The notes under the pieces: model-generated
The model's input: the letters and a program-made list of their open reading frames with translations, nothing else
Told to the model about the DNA's origin: nothing
The model's database searches: none
Made by a program: the position numbers and the translations under genes
Part shown: positions 25,801 to 32,200 of the stretch, piece by piece
How the letters are laid out: each line of letters starts with the position of its first letter
Numbering within the stretch: the stretch's first letter is position 1
NCBI RefSeq assembly: GCF_025370935.1
Contig: NC_133500.1
Coordinates: 1,859,298 to 1,923,297, forward strand
Direction of reading: 5' to 3'
Source of the DNA: Choristoneura fumiferana
Taxonomy: Eukaryota; Arthropoda; Insecta; Lepidoptera; Tortricidae
Length of the DNA stretch: 64,000 nt

Positions 25801-27137
25801 AAACTGTCGTAACAGAGATGGTGTATCCGAGACTACTGAAATTTGGCACATTAGCTAATAGTACTGTCCTTCAACCACAATTAATACATTTAAAATACGT
25901 TACCCAAGATACTTGGAGAAATTAAAAAAAAGTAATACAATCACATTACGAAGTAGTATCGGGGTAGTGGCGTTCCGCTTGACGTACAAGGACCTAAATG
26001 GCAGTTATGCCTACAGATTAAAAAAAACCGCCCCAGGATTTACCGCGTAAAAGTATCAAACGTACGTTTGGCCCTTTTACGTTAAAATTGCATCTAGTTC
26101 GGCCATTTTACGTCAATGAAAACTCGAAAAATAATTCAATAACAGTGTTTTTTGACGTCTAGGACCTAAATAGTTATACAGTTTAAAAAAACCGGGATTT
26201 AACGCGTAAAAGTATCAAAATTGCCCTTTTACGTTAAAATTGCACTTTGGCCCTTACGTCAACATACGATACCCATCGATATTTCTGAAACTGTAATTAT
26301 TTCAGGATTTTTATAAAACTAACCTGCCCTAACCTAACCAAAAGGGTTCTACGCGATGGCCCTGAAATAAATCCTGAAATATTGTGGTGGTGAGAAGATA
26401 GTGATAAAATAAGTTTGCTAATACTGCATTTGTTTGCAGGACCAATATGCTGATGTTGATGGTGGTGATATGCAAGACAATGGAAAAGAGAAGCAGGTAA
26501 GTGTGTCCCAACCGTGTGTACCGGTCAACTGCGTGTCGGGCTACGCGCGTTGGGTTCTGTACTAATATCTGGCGAATGGTTTTCTGTATATGTATGATAG
26601 AGGGGAACACAAGGCAGGCAGGTCTACATAGTAATAACCATTTATTTCAGTGTAAACTTTACCCGCAATCCATTAGATCCAGCAATCCCACTACTATAAT
26701 AAATGTAAAAGTTTGTAAGTCTGTTTGTTTTTACTTCATCATATCTAAACCACTGAACAGATTTAGATGAAATTCGGTATATCTGTATTTTGAGTCCCGG
26801 GAAGGACATTAGGATAGTTTTTTTCCCGGAAAATTGCATAGTTTCAGCGGGATAGTTCTACGCGGACGGAGTCGCGGGTAACGGCTAGTCGAAAATGAAT
26901 TCCGAGACTTCAACAAATTCTCATGGAATTGCCAAAATTACACTGTCGTTTTCATTGACGTCGCATTAAAAACAAAAGTGATATGACTCTAAGCCCAGCG
27001 GTTAAAATATAGATTATTTCTCCTGATCCTGTGGGAATATCGGGATAAAGGTTAGCCTACGTGTTATTCCAGACGTTCAGCTTCAAATTTCATCCAAATT
27101 TATCTGTCTAACTATTTTAGCGTGAAGGAGTAACAAA

Positions 27138-27177
<40 letters not shown>

Positions 27178-27804
27178 AAGTTTTGCATTTAAAAATTTGG
27201 GGGGGTATGGCAGGGCCTTTATTTACAAGAGACATTATTTATTTCAATTATTTGCAAATATTCGGAACACAGGATAAAATAAATTGAAAAGGAAAACGTT
27301 TAGACAGATATTATTGTGCTTACTGACTCATATCATATAAGCAAACTAAATAGTCTGCTAAAGGTTGACAATAAATTCATCGGCGTACCGTCACTCGGCG
27401 AAGCGTACCTATGCCATAAACATAATATTACTAGCGTAATATTAGGTTTATGGCGTATGCCAATCAAAAATCTGCGTAAAAATTGTCGGCGAATCATTAG
27501 GTAACCAGTTGCCACCGCCGAAATACGAAAAACGAAGTTCGTGTCGTTCCGTCCCTCTGACACTTAGGCTATTTAATACGAGAGCGAGAGGGACGGTACG
27601 ATACGAACTTCAATTTTCGAATTTCGGAGTAGGCCCTCTGTCATCGTGCTCGCTCCCAATGAGATAATTAACGTTGTGGTTAACTTTTTCTTCGTATCTT
27701 TACAGATAATCTATCCTGACACTCCAGGAGGTCGTAAGAAGAGACTTTGCATGTTCACCAAAGTCAGGGAATACTGCCTGCACCAAGAAAAGTCTCTGAA
27801 ATAA
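7784..27804 (+). CDS. Gene A: secreted micro-exon protein of unknown family (23 exons recognised)
   Basis: The joined exons give about 283 aa from 852 coding nt in 20 kb. Exon 1 is a signal peptide (hydrophobic core FLVCWFIVAI, likely cut after SG at residue 18). The rest consists of short polar and amphipathic segments. An 8-10-residue N-I-x-x-x-N-N-A exon followed by a 14-16-residue GN/GQ-x-x-I-x-D-I/L exon occurs twice, separated by a three-residue exon, which indicates module duplication. The C-terminus has two Cys and a GGRKKR basic cluster. All internal exons are multiples of three and phase 0 (48, 21, 6, 24, 42, 9, 30, 48, 36, 3, 27, 48, 33, 3, 21, 45, 48, 21, 66, 36, 57 nt). Most donors are GTAAGT or GTACGT. 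Exon lengths and peptides match genes B and C, which is the main support. The function is not known to me. Exon boundaries are inferred without RNA, and extra micro-exons could be missing. The introns are full of SINEs, MITEs and LINE tails. Confidence 0.85.
8310..8430 (+). mobile_element. LINE 3' tail in gene A intron 1
   Basis: GTCGGTAGGCCTCCAACAAGATGGAGTGACGACCTGG continues to GTGGACGTCTTTCGGCTGACATGATGATGA, the LINE tail type found throughout the window. Confidence 0.7.
8455..8672 (-). mobile_element. SINE family 3, truncated, with an 11-bp target-site duplication
   Basis: Minus-strand copy of the GGCCTGTGCCCAGCAGTGGGACGT...GATGATGATG element, lacking its tRNA-like head. GTAAGAAAATT at 8444-8454 is repeated at 8673-8683, a clean target-site duplication, so the insertion is recent. 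Confidence 0.75.
8735..8825. repeat. Fold-back repeat (CGAAGTTCGTGTCG family)
   Basis: GGGCTACTCGAAGTTCGTGTCGTGCGGTCCCTCTGACACTTATTCTATTTAATACGAGAGCGAGAGGGACGGTACGATACGAACTTCG forms an imperfect hairpin. Relatives lie at 16603-16735, 27520-27640 and 31148-31235. Confidence 0.6.
8838..9020 (-). mobile_element. tRNA-headed SINE, family 2 (minus)
   Basis: The reverse complement has A-box-like GTGGTGTAGGGGTTATAG and B box GGTTCGATTCC. Other copies: 10635-10805 (minus), 37430-37600 (minus), 37612-37702 (plus), 38797-38935 (plus), 60590-60745 (plus). Confidence 0.75.
9076..9123 (+). CDS. Gene A exon 2 (48 nt)
   Basis: Acceptor TTTTACAG, donor GTAATA. Peptide NDIMGLSNSVSGANLR. It resembles the start of gene C exon 2 (DGLMSLAHLSSSDS). 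Confidence 0.75.
9469..9489 (+). CDS. Gene A exon 3 (21 nt, LLPLVHK)
   Basis: Acceptor TTTTTTCAG, donor GTATGT. Gene C has TLPLVHK in a 21-nt exon at the same place (53722-53742), and gene B has a 21-nt VLRQVDQ. Confidence 0.9.
9580..9960. repeat. Large palindromic MITE in gene A intron 3
   Basis: TGTTACCGGCAGCCAGGCTTTTTTAAGGG at the left is mirrored by CCCTTAAAAAAGCCTGACTGCCGGTAACA at the right. Internal segments (TTATAATTACCAGCAATGTACAGCAAAGTAA and TTTACTTTGCTGTACATTGCTGGCAATTATAA) also pair. About 380 bp. Confidence 0.75.
10160..10392 (+). mobile_element. Helitron-like element (Lep1-type)
   Basis: Starts near TAATATTGTAAATGTGAAAGTGTG, passes GTCGAAACGGAGCGACGGATCGACGTGATTTTTGGCATAGAG and ends AGCCGCGGCCAAAAGCTAGT. 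This resembles the lepidopteran Lep1 Helitron pattern ending in CTAGT. Close copies at 44940-45152 and 51765-51995; diverged ones at 20353-20560, 26680-26895 and 56455-56730. Confidence 0.65.
10577..10582 (+). CDS. Gene A exon 4 (6 nt, LV)
   Basis: TTTACACGCATAG|CTCGTG|GTAAGT. A two-codon exon on its own would be unconvincing. Gene C has CTTGTG (LV) and gene B has GTTTTG (VL) as 6-nt exons in the same slot. Confidence 0.8.
10635..10805 (-). mobile_element. tRNA-headed SINE, family 2 (minus)
   Basis: Same element as 8838-9020. The neighbouring 10830-10915 (GACGTCACATTCTTTCGGAACTAACCGCTCACCC) is found reversed beside the SINE at 60440-60545, so it belongs to the mobile unit. Confidence 0.7.
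11711..11734 (+). CDS. Gene A exon 5 (24 nt, NINVINNA)
   Basis: Acceptor CCCCTTAG, donor GTAAGT. Gene C has NINNLNNA and gene B has KGHIDEKN, each in 24 nt. Confidence 0.9.
12591..12632 (+). CDS. Gene A exon 6 (42 nt)
   Basis: Acceptor TCTATTCAG, donor GTAAGT. GNLTISDLKKTLND matches gene C GNVTINEIKSVVDA (also 42 nt). An amphipathic segment. Confidence 0.9.
12873..13004. repeat. Near-perfect palindromic MITE in gene A intron 6
   Basis: TTTCACCATCCATTGATTAGCGTTAACTG... is mirrored by ...CAGTTAACACTAATCAATGGATGGTGAAA. The same element occurs at 40031-40175 in gene B, and a diverged relative at about 10425-10545. Confidence 0.8.
13370..13515. repeat. Palindromic repeat
   Basis: GGAAATACCGGCCCTGTTTTTTGTGTACACG at the left pairs with CGTGTACACGAAAAACAGGGTTGGTATTTCC at the right. 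A MITE-like hairpin in gene A intron 6. Confidence 0.65.
14003..14011 (+). CDS. Gene A exon 7 (9 nt, VGT)
   Basis: TATAATGCAG|GTGGGTACG|GTAAGT. Gene C (MDS) and gene B (LSS) also have 9-nt exons in this slot. Confidence 0.75.
14341..14588 (-). mobile_element. tRNA-headed SINE, family 1 (minus)
   Basis: Reverse complement of the 57764-58035 element, ending in a TATTT tail. The segment between the A and B boxes is deleted: CTAGTGG joins directly to TTCGATTCCCG. Confidence 0.75.
14726..14755 (+). CDS. Gene A exon 8 (30 nt)
   Basis: Acceptor TTATTTCAG, donor GTAAGT. NIDALNNAQN against gene C NIDTLNNAKN: 8 of 10 residues identical in an exon of the same length. Confidence 0.92.
15432..15479 (+). 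CDS. Gene A exon 9 (48 nt)
   Basis: Acceptor TTCTGTTCTAG, donor GTACGT. GQIVINDISKLSNTIR against gene C GNVVFNDIKKLSNSIH. Both genes use GTACGT here, as does gene B. Confidence 0.92.
15556..15901. mobile_element. TIR element in gene A intron 9
   Basis: The ends AGGGCTATCGTTTTTGTCTC and GAATTCATACGCGATAGCCCT are inverted. An almost identical copy lies at 58861-59279 in gene C. The shared 15632-15835 open frame is a chance frame inside the element. Confidence 0.75.
15950..16185 (+). mobile_element. LINE 3' end in gene A intron 9
   Basis: The sense strand carries CTGGCAGGCCCTCCAGTAGATGGACTGACGACATTGTGAGAGTTGCGGGCAACCGGTAGATGCAAATGGCGAGTTG, then the GTGGACGTCTTCCGGCTGATGA tail. Confidence 0.75.
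16277..16312 (+). CDS. Gene A exon 10 (36 nt)
   Basis: Acceptor TTTCAATTCCAG, donor GTAAGT. GAKKLLSSDSNV aligns with gene B DSQKLLIHDKKM (36 nt) and with the first 12 residues of gene C exon 10. Confidence 0.9.
16603..16735. repeat. Fold-back repeat (CGAAGTTCGTGTCG family)
   Basis: AGGGCTACTACAAACTTCGAAGCTCGAGGTTCGTGTCGTTCGGTCCCTC pairs with GAGGGACGATACGACACGAACTTCGAG...GTTGTAGCCCT. Confidence 0.65.
16891..17118 (+). repeat. Inverted repeat, left arm (pairs with 18419-18646)
   Basis: 228 bp from TATACTTCCCGCCGCCTAACT to GGCGCGTGGTATAG. Its reverse complement reappears at 18419-18646. The pair flanks exons 11 and 12 of gene A. Inside each arm, GCCTAAAAGTTCATT and AATGAACTTTTAGGC are themselves inverted ends of a smaller element. 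Confidence 0.8.
17410..17412 (+). CDS. Gene A exon 11 (3 nt, single codon ATT)
   Basis: GTGTTTTTCAG|ATT|GTACGT. One isoleucine codon between a strong acceptor and a strong donor. Gene B has a 3-nt GCG exon in the same slot before its 27-nt exon. Chance matches of this size occur, so RNA evidence is essential. Confidence 0.6.
17590..17840. repeat. Two adjacent palindromic MITEs
   Basis: The first (about 17593-17735) pairs ACCATGAGTTTACAGGGACCGTACTTGATAGCGACGGCGTAAATTATT with its mirror. The second (about 17740-17836) pairs GCCGTATTGC...GATCGCAATCAAATGACAG with CTGTCATTTGATTGCGATAGGCAATACGGC. Confidence 0.7.
17843..18148 (+). mobile_element. tRNA-headed SINE, family 3 (full copy)
   Basis: Head GTGGCCTAGTGGTTTGACCTATCGCCTCTCAAGCAGAGGGTCGTGGGTTCGAACCCCGGCTCGCACC, with A- and B-box-like parts. 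The body ends GAGGAGGCCTGTGCCCAGTGGGACGTATGTAGGCTGGGATGATGG. Copies at 60846-61102 and 62289-62592. It is a SINE, not a functional tRNA gene. Confidence 0.8.
18227..18253 (+). CDS. Gene A exon 12 (27 nt)
   Basis: Acceptor CATTTTTTTTAG, donor GTAAGT. RIGPVNSAF. The length equals gene B TISQMHKTG. Confidence 0.8.
18419..18646 (-). repeat. Inverted repeat, right arm (pairs with 16891-17118)
   Basis: CTATACCACGCGCCATATAAA to GGCGGAAGGTATA, reverse complement of the left arm with a few mismatches and small length differences. Confidence 0.8.
18768..18815 (+). CDS. Gene A exon 13 (48 nt)
   Basis: Acceptor TGTTTTAG, donor GTAAGT. KKIQDVVSEIMNNLKK is an amphipathic helix-like segment. It aligns with gene C EKVVQIVKKIKEVFI and gene B DEILAGLKKLMIKAR. 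Confidence 0.88.
19255..19660 (-). mobile_element. Minus-strand repeat interrupted by a LINE tail
   Basis: The repeat CATCTGCAATCCCCCTGGTGTTGCAG...GCGGTGGTGATCTCTTACCATCAGGAGACCC reads on the minus strand. Its continuation resumes after a LINE tail (about 19395-19485). The plus-strand version, uninterrupted, is at 24150-24375, so the LINE tail inserted into it. Confidence 0.65.
19811..19843 (+). CDS. Gene A exon 14 (33 nt)
   Basis: Acceptor CATTTTCAG, donor GTAAGT. ETNMWIDSERD. Genes B and C have 33-nt exons here (KIPNLTRSQKG and RYAQLAGKELD). Confidence 0.85.
20044..20046 (+). CDS. Gene A exon 15 (3 nt, single codon TTG)
   Basis: AATTATTTCCAG|TTG|GTAAGT. Gene B has a 3-nt exon (ATT) in exactly this slot, between its 33-nt and 21-nt exons. 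Confidence 0.7.
20285..20305 (+). CDS. Gene A exon 16 (21 nt, YLDVVLS)
   Basis: Acceptor TTTCTTTCAG, donor GTAAGT. Gene B equivalent: INLMFLR, 21 nt. Confidence 0.85.
20353..20560 (-). mobile_element. Helitron-like element (Lep1-type, minus)
   Basis: Begins ACTAGCTTATGCCCGCGACTTCGTCTGCGCGGA and ends TTCGCATTTATAATATTATAAG, the reverse of the CTAGT-ended copies elsewhere. Confidence 0.65.
21105..21149 (+). CDS. Gene A exon 17 (45 nt)
   Basis: Acceptor TTAAATTTCAG, donor GTAAGT. GSMGLLYAKLKDVLG against gene B GGMAQLINAVPQPAKKL (51 nt). Confidence 0.88.
21460..21785 (+). repeat. Dispersed repeat with TTGGCAATGATTGTCTTTCCGAAAGCGCTGG core
   Basis: Runs from GACGGTGGAAGCATTCTACACTTCCACTGAACG to GAATAAATGATTTGAATTTTGAATTTGAA. 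Copies at 51010-51250 (plus), 52490-52850 (minus) and 61415-61580 (minus, partial), plus a short piece at 33335-33420. Confidence 0.65.
21856..21903 (+). CDS. Gene A exon 18 (48 nt)
   Basis: Acceptor TATTCCTTCAG, donor GTACGT. LSDVRTLSDQDPKVQL. The gene B exon in this position is 33 nt and not clearly alike. Confidence 0.82.
23390..23410 (+). CDS. Gene A exon 19 (21 nt, LNEVTFA)
   Basis: Acceptor TTTGTTTTCAG, donor GTAAGT. Gene B has LSQVIQA in 21 nt. Confidence 0.85.
23812..23877 (+). CDS. Gene A exon 20 (66 nt)
   Basis: Acceptor ACCTTTTACAG, donor GTACGT. Begins QALSKGFTKLRAIVTAG and ends TKYAK. It aligns with gene B ESLNHHFSGLKKLCM. Confidence 0.85.
24150..24375 (+). repeat. Dispersed repeat, plus copy
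   Basis: AGTAAGACAGCCGGTGAAATTACTGGCACTTGAGGTATCCCATCTTAGGCCTCTAGG to GCCATCCAGTCGAATAAAAAAATAAAAAA. Related partial copy at 36825-36965. Confidence 0.6.
25186..25221 (+). CDS. Gene A exon 21 (36 nt)
   Basis: Acceptor TGCTTTTAG, weaker donor GTAATT. KSGDMDSLREDA. No counterpart in gene B. Confidence 0.65.
25711..25761 (+). repeat. 26-bp tandem duplication
   Basis: GGGCCCTACGTATAAGGGCTTAAGT occurs twice in direct tandem. Confidence 0.85.
25782..25808 (+). CDS. Gene A candidate optional exon (27 nt)
   Basis: Acceptor TTACTTTACAG and weak donor GTAACA give DGLSKSKTV in phase 0. Reading through the donor, the frame stays open to TAA at 25923-25925 (47 codons), so it could also be an alternative last exon. 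No paralogue support. Not counted in the 283 aa. Confidence 0.3.
26440..26496 (+). CDS. Gene A exon 22 (57 nt)
   Basis: Acceptor TTTGTTTGCAG, donor GTAAGT. DQYADVDGGDMQDNGKEKQ, an acidic linker without hydrophobic core. Confidence 0.75.
27139..27174 (+). repeat. (AC)18 microsatellite
   Basis: Uninterrupted dinucleotide run in gene A intron 22. Confidence 0.95.
27706..27804 (+). CDS. Gene A exon 23: terminal exon (99 nt)
   Basis: Acceptor TATCTTTACAG. 32 codons then TAA. IIYPDTPGGRKKRLCMFTKV, then a tail with the second Cys and ending in Lys. AATAAA at 27850-27855. Confidence 0.85.
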   Translation: MIYPDTPGGRKKRLCMFTKVREYCLHQEKSLK

Positions 27805-27849
27805 ACTCAAGTTTTCACCCTCCAATTTATATTTTAAAAACAATAATGA

Positions 27850-27855
27850 AATAAA
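27850..27855 (+). terminator. Poly(A) signal of gene A
   Basis: AATAAA 46 nt after the stop codon, giving a short 3' UTR. Confidence 0.7.
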
Positions 27856-29141
27856 AAATACCAAACAAACGTTTTTTTATTTTATTTACGGACATGCCAG
27901 AATAATTCCTGACATCTTGGCCTCAGGGATCGGAACTATTAAAGTTTCATAAAACCTACTTCACCATTATCCAGCTTACGTACCAGGCTATGTACAGTCA
28001 CCAGCATTAATATCTGCCACAGCGGAGCTTGCAAAAATATCTGACACGTCCTTCCGGCCCTAGAAATAGAGTCGTATGAGATATTTATGCACGCTTGTTG
28101 TGTCAGATATTGGTGCTGGTAACTGTACGTCCTAATGCTGGGCAGAGGCCTCTTCTCAGATTGAGCGCTCGGGCCATAGTTCCGTAGGAAAATGGTATAC
28201 GTGTACACAGCCTATACAGCCTAACTCTTTGGTACAATATATTAAAATTCTACCGTTTAGGTTCCGTAGTTAAAATTATAAGAACGGAATCCGGAACGGA
28301 ACGCAATAGTTTCGTTCTGTCCGTCCGTAATTACAGGCATTTTACTCAAAAACTACAAACGTATTTTGATGTAGGTATAATTACTTTCCTTGTAGTCGAA
28401 ATCAAAAGCAGACTGTTTAATTCGGGAAAAACACCAATATCACACTCGAAATATTCGCAATTTCGCACCCTCGCTATGCTCGGGTCCCAATTTAGCTATC
28501 TCGTATGATATTGGTTCTTTTCCTCCCTTGTTGAACAATCTACTATTTAATGGAATGTGATTTAAATAATTCAAAAGTAATCTACGGGTATTTAAACAGT
28601 GCTGAATACAAAATGATATTATAATTCGTATATGAGAACTAGCCAAGTCCGACCTTAGGCTTCATTATATTATCCTAAGTTATAAGAAGAAATGATATTT
28701 ACACACAGACCGGTCTTGTACTTTCCGCATCCACCGCGATCCCGCGATCTTAACCAGGTCATCGCTCCATCATGTTGGAGGCCTACCGACAGCTCGTCTC
28801 CCGGTCCGCGGACTCATTCGAGAACCTTCTGGCCCCATCGGCCATCAGTCTTGCGAGCAATGTGCCCCGCCCACTGCTACTTCAGTCTCGCATTTCTTCG
28901 GGCTATGTCGGCAACCTTAGTTCTACTGCGCATACTTATAGATATATCATATATCTACTGTTGATGTAATAAGCCTACTTAATCGTACTCATATTTCTTT
29001 TTCTGGCGTCACTAATTTTAATACACATGTTTAACCCCTAATAGCTTATGTCCCTAATTCTGCAGCTGTAATTGACAATATAGCGTCCAAAATCGATTGT
29101 TGCAGTTGCAATGTCGACAATAATTTAATTATCAAGCTAGG
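27856..29141. other. Spacer between genes A and B
   Basis: No exon seen. Contains a MITE at about 27995-28130 (AGTCACCAGCATTAATATCTGCCACAGCGG...; more copies at 32655-32795, 34805-34940, 38125-38245 and 56785-56910), an ACGGAACG-type repeat at about 28255-28370 and minus-strand LINE debris at about 28700-28945. Confidence 0.6.
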
Positions 29142-29148
29142 TATATAA
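29142..29148 (+). promoter_or_regulatory. TATA box of gene B
   Basis: TATATAA 70 nt before the ATG, with initiation expected near 29172. Confidence 0.55.
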
Positions 29149-29211
29149 TCATAATCATAATGATATTATTTATTGCCTGTTATTTCTTTACATTCGGCGA
29201 GGCAGCAAAGT

Positions 29212-29274
29212 ATGCCTGTCACCAATCTGTTTATAATTCTGTGCGTCATTTCAGCAGCATTTGGCGATGACTCG
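29212..29274 (+). CDS. Gene B exon 1: start and signal peptide (63 nt)
   Basis: MPVTNLFIILCVISAAFGDD then Ser, donor GTAATA. A TTG-initiated extension upstream is open but would sit in the 5' UTR. The ATG gives a standard signal peptide. Confidence 0.8.
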
Positions 29275-32200
29275 GTAATAATCATCAACACCATCCCATC
29301 CTATATGTCTCACTACAAGACACAGGCCTCAGAACGAGAGGGCTTCGGTCGTAGCTGTTACTCGGAAATAAAAACATATTTGATATTATCTACTAGACTT
29401 TGCATAGCAACTGGCCACTAAAATTAGCCGTCTCATTCCATCGTCAGGGTCTAAACTGAGACAGCAGTTACTTTCTAAGGATCTGTTACAAGCTTCTATT
29501 TATTTTCACCTGTCCACTTGTCTATCTGTAGTCAAATCTTGCAAGTTAAATTCGACCAACTTCCAGCAGTCGGACTTGAAATTTGGCGTACCTATTTATG
29601 TAAATTGCGTGACAATACGATAATCTGGTAGTGACATCCTGGTAATCCAGCCAGGATCGTCTCCGCAGGACAGAACTCTTAATGAACGGATGGCATCGAC
29701 TTGAAATTTGGTATGCGAATGCAGTTTGGATGACAATGCAAGTAAAATACAAGTACAGTCAGCAAAAAAGATTGTATTAAAGATGTTTTTTTTACTAAAA
29801 ACTTATTTACTGTTTGAGCAGATAAACTGCATGTAATTTAAGTTGATTTCTGTGTTTCAGAACAGTACAGTTCACAACGAACATGACGTTTTAAGAAGAT
29901 CAAGCTATCACAAACGCGGGGTATGTATCTTAGATAATTTCGCCCACTCTAGATACAAAATACGTGTTACTGCATAAAGGGCCAGTAATATTGATGATTG
30001 ATGCGCCGCGCCATTTGTTTCAAACAACCAGTCTAGTGCCGTAAGGTACCTACATACTCGTGGATGTCAATGTTAACACTGGATTTTTTTAGACACAGCT
30101 ACGGCTGTTTTTTTGCGTAATATAAGTCTCTAAAAATTCCTACGGAACCTTGATGAGCGAATCCGACTCACATTTGGCCGGTTTATTTATAGGTAAAGTA
30201 ATTTCATTCATTTTTGGTCCTCTCAACCTGACGGCACCTTCTTAATTATATTTCTTTGCAGATTAAACCGGAACCGGTTTGCTTTAAAAAGCGCTCCTAC
30301 GATCTAGATTCCGGACTCGTAAGTTTAACTTATTCTTATTGTTTAACACTATATTAATTTGTCGCTCACTATGGGCCTTATCAGAAGACTCAGAGACATT
30401 TAAAGGGCATTTATTCGAGTGTTTCCACCGTATCATTTTTCTGGACACTTTTCAGTAACAATGGCCTAATATTTGGATACAGTTTTTTAGTTACCTGGCA
30501 GAAATTGTATTGTAGTTGTATTGTAAAACTTTATTGTTAAAAAACACTAACATAACACAGGATAATAAGTTGTACAAAGGCGAACTAAAAATGAAAGAAA
30601 GTAGAAATACTGTCTAACATATAATCGAAAACAGCATCAAAATCTACAGCCAATTCGTAAAAAATGTGACCAGATAAATGAGGCGGTTCAAACGCTCGAA
30701 TAACCGCCCTAAAGATCAATCAAATAATCTGCATTTTCTTGAACCAGAAAATTAACAATTATGTCGATTTGTAGCACTTGTAATTTTCGTGTCACAGCCT
30801 ACGAACAGTCACAGCACGTGTATTATCTGCTACAGCGGAGCGTGCAAAAATATCTGGCCCTAGAAATAGAGCCGTATGAGACATAATAGTGTTGTAACTT
30901 TTAACATTAAACTACCGTTATTAACATGAAACTACTGTGGGACTCATGAGTGCATACTGAATTTAACCCGGAAATACTTATGTCTTAAATCTAGTTTAGC
31001 TCGACAAGTTCGAGAGGACTAGGAATTAGCCCGAAACATGTCAAGCTAAAATCGATTTAAGATGAGAGTGTGATTTATTTCACTATGTAGTCGTGTCGTA
31101 TTTATGAACGCTTTGTTGTATCAGATATTGGTTCTGACTGTATAGAGACTGCAGGGCTACTACGAAACTCGAAACTCGAAGTTCGTATCGTACCGTCTCC
31201 CTCGCTCTCGTATGAAATAGTGTGTCAGAGGGACCGCACAGACATTAGACAGAATAGCCAACTGCCTTGGGGCCCCGCACACTTAAAAAATATTTAAGAT
31301 GTTACATAGAGTGAAAATTCAATTAGAAAATATGCATCCTTTCGACGATTTGATTTGATTGAACTTGAAAAGAGTTGATGATCTTCAAATGGCTAAAAAG
31401 GGGCCCCGAGAATTTGCATTACCTAGGGGCCCCGATGTGGTTCATCATCATGTCAGCCGAAAGACGTCCTCTGCTGGACATATATAGGCCTCCCCCAAGG
31501 CTCTCCACTCAGATCGGTCTTGTGCTTTCCGCATCCACCGCGATCTCAAAATCTTAAGAGTCGCCAGTACGCTCGCCGCTGATCGCATTTTCATACAAAA
31601 TTAGTTTCGTTCTAATTTTCAAACAACACACTCAAACAAAATAAAACTATGCGACTATAATGGGGGCAGCTATTTTGATGCTTATAATTAATTTTCGTTC
31701 ATATTCAATGTAACAAAATAAAATAAGATTAATTTTAAGTTTTGTATGAGAAATAGAAATTCGTATTGTTTTTTCCGTTACATTTTATTATAACCAAACC
31801 TAATTACAAGCATCGTAATGGCTGATCCCATTATAGTTGCAAAGTTGCGTTTTTGATCCGTAGTGCTTCTTGTAAATTATAAATGTGGCTATACCCTACC
31901 AGGGTGTTGACTTATTAGAATAAGGCCTTATGTATTTTATGTTTTTTGCCAAATAAATAAATACTAAAATACTAATACTAAATTAGATGAACAAGGGACG
32001 AGGTACTGGGCTGGGCTGGGCTGGGGGGGGCTCTTAACCAGGTCGTCGCTCCATCTTGTTGGAGGCCTACCGACAGCTCGTCTCCCGGTCCGCGGATGCC
32101 ATTCGTGAACGTTCTGACCCCATCGGCCATCAGCCCTGCGAGCAAAGTGCCCACTCCCACTTCAGTTTCGCAATTCTTTGAGCTATGTCGGTAACCTTAA

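Noticed and set aside
29173..29211. Upstream extension of gene B coding region from a TTG
   Set aside because: The frame is open but non-ATG, lies at the predicted transcription start, and would bury the signal peptide.
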